Shown in pieces: positions 1 to 5,132 of a stretch of DNA of 5,132 nt. The translations under genes and the position numbers were made by a program. Origin of the DNA: Flavobacteriaceae bacterium (lineage in GTDB: Bacteria; Bacteroidota; Bacteroidia; Flavobacteriales; Flavobacteriaceae); contig JAQWFV010000131.1 in the NCBI GenBank assembly GCA_029238555.1, positions 1-5,132 of the forward strand. Reading direction: 5' to 3'. Within the stretch, counting starts at the first letter, position 1, and each line of letters starts with the position of its first letter. The notes beneath the pieces are model-generated. The model was not told the origin of the DNA and did no database searches. It was given only the letters and a program-made list of their open reading frames with translations.

Positions 1-965
1 GCCTTCACGTTTGGATCTTTTAAGATAATTCTAAAAGCCTCTTCCACACGCTTAGCATCTGCAGTACCCCCAACATCTAAAAAGTTAGCTGGTTCTCCTC
101 CGGCCATTTTTATTAGGTCCATAGTAGCCATCGCAAGTCCAGCTCCATTTACCATACACCCTACATTTCCATCTAAATCTACATAGTTTAGACCTACCGC
201 ATTGGCTTCTACTTCTATAGCGTTTTCTTCTCTAAGGTCTCTCATGTCTGCATATGCCTTTCTTCTGTACAATGCATTGTCATCTATAGAAACTTTAGCG
301 TCAACCGCTAGTATCTTGTCATCGGATGTTTTTAAAACTGGGTTTATTTCAAACAAACTTGCATCTGACTCCTCGTAAGCTTTGTATAAAGACATGACAA
401 ACTTTGTCATTTCTTTAAATGCAGTTCCTGAAAGGCCTAGATTAAAAGCGATTTTTCTGGCTTGGAATGGCATAATACCCACTGCTGGGTTTATGGTTTC
501 TGTGAAGATTAAATGAGGAGTGCTTTCTGCAACTTCTTCTATGTCCATCCCACCTTCTGTAGAATACATGATCATATTTCTCCCTGAAGCCCTGTCCAAT
601 AAAACAGACATATAAAATTCAGAGGTCTCACTCTCTCCTGGATAGTAAACGTCCTCAGCAACCAATACCTGGTGTACTCTTTTTCCAGCGGCAGAAGTCT
701 GTGGTGTTACTAGATCCATTCCAATAATGTCGTTAGAAATAGAAGCAACCTCGTCTAGGTTTTTGGCCAATTTAACACCGCCACCTTTTCCACGTCCACC
801 TGCGTGCACTTGCGCTTTAACTACATACCAGCTAGTGCCGGTTTCTTCTGTAAGTTGCTTAGCAGCTGCTACTGCTTCTTCTGGGTTTTGGGCCACCATC
901 CCACGTTGGATGCGAACGCCAAAACTGGCTAAAATCTCTTTTCCTTGATATTCGTGAAGGTTCAT
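1..965 (-). CDS. sucC: Succinyl-CoA synthetase (ADP-forming) beta subunit, 3'-truncated by window edge
   Basis: This is the nucleotide-binding beta chain of succinyl-CoA synthetase, the TCA-cycle enzyme that couples succinyl-CoA cleavage to ATP (or GTP) formation; it works in the cytoplasm with the SucD alpha chain. The minus-strand frame opens with ATG at 965-963 and reads MNLHEYQGKEIL, the classic SucC N-terminus, then runs 321 codons without a stop to the window edge. Visible family motifs are the ATP-grasp segment KAQVHAGGRGKGGG (residues 50-63), EINP (206-209) and VDAK (221-224), whose Asn208 and Asp222 match the Mg2+-binding residues of E. coli SucC with the same spacing, then NGAGLAMATMD (273-283) and NFLDVGG (294-300). 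The family is usually near 390-400 residues, so roughly the last 75 residues, part of the CoA-ligase-like domain, lie outside the window. sucD is not visible; any linkage to it cannot be judged. A consensus -7 box lies 23 nt upstream. The identification is very secure. Confidence 0.97.
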   Translation of the reverse strand, partial: MNLHEYQGKEILASFGVRIQRGMVAQNPEEAVAAAKQLTEETGTSWYVVKAQVHAGGRGKGGGVKLAKNLDEVASISNDIIGMDLVTPQTSAAGKRVHQVLVAEDVYYPGESETSEFYMSVLLDRASGRNMIMYSTEGGMDIEEVAESTPHLIFTETINPAVGIMPFQARKIAFNLGLSGTAFKEMTKFVMSLYKAYEESDASLFEINPVLKTSDDKILAVDAKVSIDDNALYRRKAYADMRDLREENAIEVEANAVGLNYVDLDGNVGCMVNGAGLAMATMDLIKMAGGEPANFLDVGGTADAKRVEEAFRIILKDPNVK

Positions 966-988
966 AGTGTTCTATTAAAATTCGAGTA

Positions 989-1020
989 CAAAAATAGCAA
1001 ACAACCACCAAAGCGCCTAA
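989..1020 (-). promoter_or_regulatory. Putative sucC promoter (Bacteroidota type)
   Basis: Read on the minus strand, TATTTTTG at 996-989 is an exact match to the Bacteroidota -7 consensus TAnnTTTG and lies 23 nt before the sucC ATG. Twenty nucleotides further upstream is TTAG (1020-1017), only a weak version of the -33 TTTG element. Transcription would start around 982-984, giving a leader of about 18 nt. The -7 match is seen directly; promoter activity is inferred. Confidence 0.5.
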
Positions 1021-1063
1021 TTATTGATACATGAGAATGCAATAAATTAGATAATCTTTATTG

Positions 1064-1091
1064 ACATATTGTTATAAATACAACAATATGT
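1064..1091. repeat. 10-bp perfect inverted repeat in the sucC/lysA divergent spacer
   Basis: ACATATTGTT (1064-1073) and AACAATATGT (1082-1091) are perfect reverse complements separated by an 8-nt spacer. The centre lies about 44 nt upstream of the putative lysA -33 element and about 57 nt upstream of the putative sucC -33 element. The site is upstream of both inferred promoters, so it is not part of either transcript as drawn. It could be an operator for a dimeric regulator acting on one or both genes. It has no T-tract typical of a terminator. The symmetry is directly visible; a regulatory role is inference, and AT-rich DNA produces some chance dyads. Confidence 0.45.
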
Positions 1092-1120
1092 TTTAAAATG
1101 CTATTTTTGAGCCTTAAATA

Positions 1121-1151
1121 TTGTGCATATTAGGGCTAATAACTACATTTG
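1121..1151 (+). promoter_or_regulatory. Putative lysA promoter (Bacteroidota type)
   Basis: TTG at 1121-1123, a 20-nt spacer and TACATTTG at 1144-1151 match the Flavobacterium/Bacteroides promoter pattern (TTG or TTTG, about 19-21 nt, TAnnTTTG). The last three bases of the -7 box are the upstream TTG start codon of the lysA frame, so that codon would lie upstream of the transcription start, expected near 1156-1158. The ATG at 1167 would then have a leader of only about 9-11 nt. A further TAnnTTTG match at 1102-1109 lacks a -33 partner. Confidence 0.6.
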
Positions 1152-1166
1152 GGTAAAATATCCCGT

Positions 1167-2411
1167 ATGACTCAAGAAGATTTATTAGGTGTTGCAAAAG
1201 AATTTGGCGCTCCTGTATATGTTTATGACGCAGAAAAAATTAAAAGTCAGTATAATAGACTAACTACTGCGTTTAATGGTGTTTCAAAATTGAAATTAAA
1301 TTATGCCGCCAAAGCCTTATCTAATATTAGCATCCTAAGACTTATGAACAGTCTGGGAAGTGGTTTAGATACTGTTTCTATTCAAGAAGTTCAATTGGGA
1401 TTACAAGCAGGTTTTAAACCTTCTGACATTATTTTTACCCCTAATGGTGTTTCTCTAGAAGAATTAGAAACTGCTGCGGCTCTGGGCGTTAGAATTAATA
1501 TAGACAATCTTTCACTTTTGGAGCAGTTTGGAAACAAACATCCAGAAATTCCTGTGTGTATTCGCATTAACCCACATGTAATGGCTGGGGGCAATGCCAA
1601 TATATCGGTAGGACATATCGATTCAAAATTTGGAATTAGTATTCACCAAATACCCCATATCCTTAGAATAACAACACTCACAAAAATGAATATCAATGGT
1701 ATTCACATGCATACGGGGAGTGATATTTTAGATATTGAGGTATTTTTATACGCTTCGGAAATTTTATTCGAAACAGCGAAAAATTTTAAGAATCTAGACT
1801 TTATTGATTTTGGTAGCGGCTTTAAAGTACCTTATAAAGAAGGTGATATTGAAACAAATATTGAAGAATTAGGAGACAAGCTTTCTAAAAGATTTAATGA
1901 TTTTTGTAAGCAATACGGCAAGCCACTCACCCTGGCTTTTGAACCAGGCAAATTTCTTGTCAGTGAAGCAGGTTCTTTCTTGGCAAAGGTAAATGTAGTG
2001 AAGCAAACTACTTCTACAGTATTTGCAAGTATTGACAGTGGTTTTAACCACCTCATTAGACCAATGCTCTATGGATCTACCCATGGCATAAGCAATATAT
2101 CTAATCCAAGCGGTAGAGAGCGTTTCTATTCTGTAGTAGGTTATATCTGTGAAACAGATACTTTCGCTACAAATCGTAAAATAGCAGAAATTACAGAAGG
2201 AGATATTCTTTGTTTTAAAAATGCAGGCGCCTATTGTTTTACCATGGCGAGCAACTATAACTCTAGATTTAGACCTGCAGAAGTGTTGTGGTACAACGGT
2301 GAAGCCATTTTAATTAGAGCGGCTGAAACCATGGAAGATATTTTAAGAAACCAAGTAGACGTAAAAGACTTATTTACACCAGAGGCCAATCCAGTATTGC
2401 AGTCTAATTAA
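1167..2411 (+). CDS. lysA: Diaminopimelate decarboxylase
   Basis: LysA removes CO2 from meso-diaminopimelate to give L-lysine, the last step of the diaminopimelate pathway; it is a cytoplasmic PLP enzyme of the fold-type III (alanine racemase-like) family. I choose ATG 1167 (414 aa, MTQEDLL...). The frame stays open to a TTG at 1149 (420 aa), but that codon lies inside the predicted -7 promoter box. Numbered from 1167, visible motifs are NYAAKALSN with the PLP Schiff-base Lys49, HMHTGS (180-185), the glycine-rich phosphate-binding GSGF (216-219), EPGK (259-262, Lys where many family members have Arg), the active-site CETD (Cys328) supplied across the dimer interface in known LysA structures, and AYCFTMASNYNSR with Tyr356. 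Length is normal for the family. The next gene follows on the same strand after 87 nt with no convincing terminator between, so read-through is plausible. No lysine riboswitch fits in the very short leader. Related PLP decarboxylases (ornithine/arginine, carboxynorspermidine) are less likely given this motif set. Confidence 0.95.
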   Translation: MTQEDLLGVAKEFGAPVYVYDAEKIKSQYNRLTTAFNGVSKLKLNYAAKALSNISILRLMNSLGSGLDTVSIQEVQLGLQAGFKPSDIIFTPNGVSLEELETAAALGVRINIDNLSLLEQFGNKHPEIPVCIRINPHVMAGGNANISVGHIDSKFGISIHQIPHILRITTLTKMNINGIHMHTGSDILDIEVFLYASEILFETAKNFKNLDFIDFGSGFKVPYKEGDIETNIEELGDKLSKRFNDFCKQYGKPLTLAFEPGKFLVSEAGSFLAKVNVVKQTTSTVFASIDSGFNHLIRPMLYGSTHGISNISNPSGRERFYSVVGYICETDTFATNRKIAEITEGDILCFKNAGAYCFTMASNYNSRFRPAEVLWYNGEAILIRAAETMEDILRNQVDVKDLFTPEANPVLQSN

Positions 2412-2498
2412 TAGCGTTTTTTTTTGCTTTTTTCGTTTCAATTGGAGTCTTAGGTTGTTTTTCAGTGAAACATATCTGAATAATAGCTATTTTTAATC

Positions 2499-3035
2499 AT
2501 GCGTAATTTTTCAAGTAACTTTTTAAACAAAACAATATACCTCCTGCTTCTCATAGGAAGTTTGCAGACTGTATTTAGTCAAGAAAACAATTCAATTCAT
2601 TGGTTGAGCTTCGAACAGGCCGTTGAACTTCAAGCGCAAGAAAGCAATTCAAAAAAAATTTTCATTGATGTTTATACTGATTGGTGTGGGTGGTGTAAAA
2701 AAATGGATAAAAATACCTTTCAGAATCCAGAAGTAGCTGCCTATATGAAAGAGCACTTTTATATGGTGAAACTAGATGGAGAAGGCAAAGAACCTATTGT
2801 ATTTAAAGCACAGACTTTTTCTTTTGTGCCCTCAGGAAGAAATGGCTACCATGAACTGGCTGCTAACCTACTTCAAGGGCAATTGAGTTACCCCACCGTA
2901 GTATATTTGGATGAAAACATGAATATGCTCAGCCCCGTGCCGGGTTATCTCACCCCTGAGCCCTTCTTAAAAATAGCCACTTATTTCGGTGATGACATTT
3001 ATAAAACCACCACTTGGGAAGACTATTCCAAATAA
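2499..3035 (+). CDS. Exported thioredoxin-fold protein with CGWC active site
   Basis: This 178-aa protein is a probable envelope thiol-disulfide oxidoreductase of the thioredoxin-like group (Thioredoxin_7 / DsbD C-terminal-like). Residues 1-27 form a signal peptide: a short charged start, a hydrophobic core around 12-22 and a likely signal peptidase I cut after VFS with Gln28 next; I see no lipobox cysteine. The mature part has a helix-rich lead-in, strand KIFIDVYTDW (53-62), the redox motif CGWC (63-66) followed by KKMDKNTF, and the conserved cis-proline site SYPTVVYLDE (130-139, Pro132). About 65 residues separate CGWC from the cis-Pro, more than in classic thioredoxin, because of an insertion around residues 93-125. 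It lies 87 nt after lysA and ends in a strong terminator whose left arm overlaps its stop codon. An in-frame TAG at 2484-2486 supports the ATG at 2499. Its partner proteins are unknown; nothing nearby suggests cytochrome maturation or a specific substrate. Confidence 0.85.
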   Translation: MRNFSSNFLNKTIYLLLLIGSLQTVFSQENNSIHWLSFEQAVELQAQESNSKKIFIDVYTDWCGWCKKMDKNTFQNPEVAAYMKEHFYMVKLDGEGKEPIVFKAQTFSFVPSGRNGYHELAANLLQGQLSYPTVVYLDENMNMLSPVPGYLTPEPFLKIATYFGDDIYKTTTWEDYSK

Positions 3036-3062
3036 AAAAAGCGCCTGAAAGGCGCTTTTTTT
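3034..3062. terminator. Bidirectional intrinsic terminator between the thioredoxin-like gene and guaB
   Basis: A perfect 12-bp inverted repeat: seven A and GCGCC (3034-3045), loop TGAAA (3046-3050), then GGCGC and seven T (3051-3062). Each strand therefore has a GC-rich 5-bp hairpin core followed by a U-tract, so it can stop the plus-strand transcript and the convergent guaB transcript. It begins inside the TAA stop (3033-3035) of the thioredoxin-like gene and ends 17 nt beyond the guaB stop. Confidence 0.93.
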
Positions 3063-3079
3063 ATTCAATATCTCAAAAC

Positions 3080-4572
<1,493 letters not shown>

Positions 4573-4575
4573 GTG

Positions 4576-4606
4576 CAAATATACCGTATTTATTCGAAAA
4601 TAGCAG
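4576..4606 (-). promoter_or_regulatory. Putative guaB promoter (Bacteroidota type)
   Basis: On the minus strand TATATTTG (4583-4576) matches TAnnTTTG exactly, 23 nt before the guaB ATG, the same distance as for sucC. A degenerate -33 element, CTG (4606-4604, one mismatch to TTG), lies 20 nt upstream of it. Expected transcription start is about 4569-4571, inside the palindrome. Confidence 0.5.
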
Positions 4607-4622
4607 CGGTTTATTGAGATTT

Positions 4623-4708
4623 AAATAGCTAAAAATAAATCAGTTATAATAAATGGAATATATAACGGCATGGAAAATGAACAAAATCAAAAAAAAATAG
4701 CTAAAAAT
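4623..4708. repeat. 14-nt direct repeat in the guaB/receptor spacer
   Basis: AAATAGCTAAAAAT occurs at 4623-4636 and again at 4695-4708, start points 72 nt apart. Both copies lie between the guaB promoter and the receptor promoter. Apart from a GC pair in TAGCTA the unit is all A/T, so the match may be low-complexity chance. No further inverted structure of note surrounds it apart from short A/T dyads (for example TTATTTA/TAAATAA at 4714-4730). Confidence 0.3.
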
Positions 4709-4732
4709 TATTTTTATTTATTCTAAATAAGC

Positions 4733-4763
4733 TTTGTGGATTTAAATTTCAGTAATATATTTG
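4733..4763 (+). promoter_or_regulatory. Consensus Bacteroidota promoter of the TonB-dependent receptor
   Basis: TTTG (4733-4736), a 19-nt spacer and TATATTTG (4756-4763) match both the -33 and -7 consensus elements exactly at the preferred distance. Transcription should start near 4768-4770, leaving an AT-rich leader of about 28-30 nt before ATG 4798. This is the best promoter match in the window. No recognisable Fur box overlaps it. Confidence 0.75.
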
Positions 4764-4797
4764 CGCTGTTATTTTTAATAAGTCTAAATAAGAACGC

Positions 4798-5132
4798 ATG
4801 CGTAAATTACTTCCACTTTTAATCACTTTACTCGTTTTTAACCACTCCATAGGGCAGGAAAAAGAAGCCACAAAAAAAGACAGTACACAACTGCTTTCTG
4901 AAGTAGTGGTGTCTGCACACCAATTATTTGGCAGTAAATTCAGGGCAAAAAACAGAACTGGTGCTGCGTACTATATGAATCAACTTGAATTACAAAAGTT
5001 TAATGTTACCGATATTAATAGGGCACTTAGATCTGTCCCTGGTGTTTCTATCTATGAAGAAGACGGTATGGGACTTAGACCCAATATTAGTTTGAGAGGG
5101 ACCTCCCCAGAACGTTCTGCTAAAATTACCCT
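4798..5132 (+). CDS. TonB-dependent outer-membrane receptor, FecA-like, 3'-truncated by window edge
   Basis: This is the first 111 codons of an outer-membrane receptor that would import a siderophore, ferric dicitrate or another ligand using TonB/ExbBD energy. Residues 1-20 are a signal peptide (MRKLLPLLITLLVFNHSIGQ, likely cut before or after Gln20). A TonB-box-like stretch SEVVVSA (34-40) follows, and then the plug domain from about residue 57, including LRSVPGVSIYEEDGMG (77-92) and LRPNISLRGTSPERS (93-107). The last block is characteristic of FecA-type (ferric dicitrate family) receptors. No carboxypeptidase-D-like beta-sandwich or SusC-type N-terminal extension and no FecR-interacting signalling domain precede the plug, so this is a simple receptor without N-terminal signalling. 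The beta-barrel, the bulk of a protein normally of several hundred residues, is outside the window. It has its own strong promoter and is divergent from guaB. The substrate cannot be deduced from this fragment. Confidence 0.9.
   Translation, partial: MRKLLPLLITLLVFNHSIGQEKEATKKDSTQLLSEVVVSAHQLFGSKFRAKNRTGAAYYMNQLELQKFNVTDINRALRSVPGVSIYEEDGMGLRPNISLRGTSPERSAKIT

Noticed and set aside
727..948. 73-aa open frame on the plus strand
   Set aside because: It lies entirely within sucC on the opposite strand, and its proline/cysteine/serine-rich product resembles no protein family; it is a shadow frame.
1061..1066. TTGACA as a sigma-70 -35 element
   Set aside because: There is no TATAAT-like -10 at 16-18 nt, and the other promoters in the window follow the Bacteroidota pattern.
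1102..1109. Second TATTTTTG box upstream of lysA
   Set aside because: It matches the -7 consensus but has no TTG at 17-23 nt upstream; the 1121-1151 pair is a better promoter.
1391..2084. Minus-strand open frames inside lysA
   Set aside because: They overlap conserved lysA motifs and have no promoter-like sequence or plausible domain content.
2411..2438. T-runs after lysA (nine T at 2417-2425, six T at 2428-2433) as an intrinsic terminator
   Set aside because: No GC-containing stem precedes the T-tract; the best pairing just upstream is three base pairs. A T-rich tract alone is weak evidence for termination.
2460..2480. TTTCAGTGAAA palindrome and TTCAG/CTGAA pair before the thioredoxin-like gene
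   Set aside because: Five-base arms only, with no T-tract and no link to a promoter element.
4643..4666. GTTATA/TATAAC inverted repeat with a 12-nt gap
   Set aside because: Only six base pairs in very AT-rich DNA; such dyads are expected by chance.

Overview
The window looks like an ordinary stretch of chromosome from a member of the Bacteroidota, most likely the Flavobacteriia (family level is inference). The DNA is AT-rich. Both exported proteins carry signal peptides ending in the '-SQ' or '-GQ' style common in this phylum. The promoters fit the Bacteroidota pattern (TTG or TTTG, about 19-20 nt, then TAnnTTTG) rather than the E. coli sigma-70 pattern, and no convincing Shine-Dalgarno sequences precede the genes. 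The LysA, SucC and GuaB sequences read like flavobacterial housekeeping proteins.

Layout, left to right. (1) The first 321 codons of sucC (succinyl-CoA synthetase beta chain) lie on the minus strand; the 3' end runs off the window. (2) A 201-nt divergent spacer holds a sucC promoter, a lysA promoter and a 10-bp inverted repeat between them. (3) lysA (diaminopimelate decarboxylase) is on the plus strand. (4) After 87 nt comes a small exported thioredoxin-fold protein with a CGWC active site, also on the plus strand. (5) A strong, symmetric, probably bidirectional intrinsic terminator separates this gene from the convergent guaB. (6) guaB (IMP dehydrogenase with CBS pair) is complete on the minus strand. 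(7) A 245-nt divergent spacer holds a guaB promoter, a 19-bp palindrome in the guaB leader, a textbook Bacteroidota promoter facing right, and AT-rich repeats. (8) The first 111 codons of a FecA-like TonB-dependent outer-membrane receptor lie on the plus strand and run off the right end.

The genes do not form one pathway: TCA cycle (sucC), lysine and peptidoglycan precursor synthesis (lysA), envelope thiol chemistry (thioredoxin-like protein), guanine nucleotide synthesis (guaB) and outer-membrane uptake (receptor). No tRNA, rRNA, CRISPR array, insertion sequence or phage gene is visible, and no gene-free stretch exceeds 300 nt. I see no novel multi-gene system. The points worth a second look are regulatory: the upstream TTG start of lysA lies inside the -7 promoter box, so the gene almost certainly starts at the ATG at 1167 with a very short leader; and two clear dyad-symmetric sites sit in the sucC/lysA spacer and in the guaB leader.
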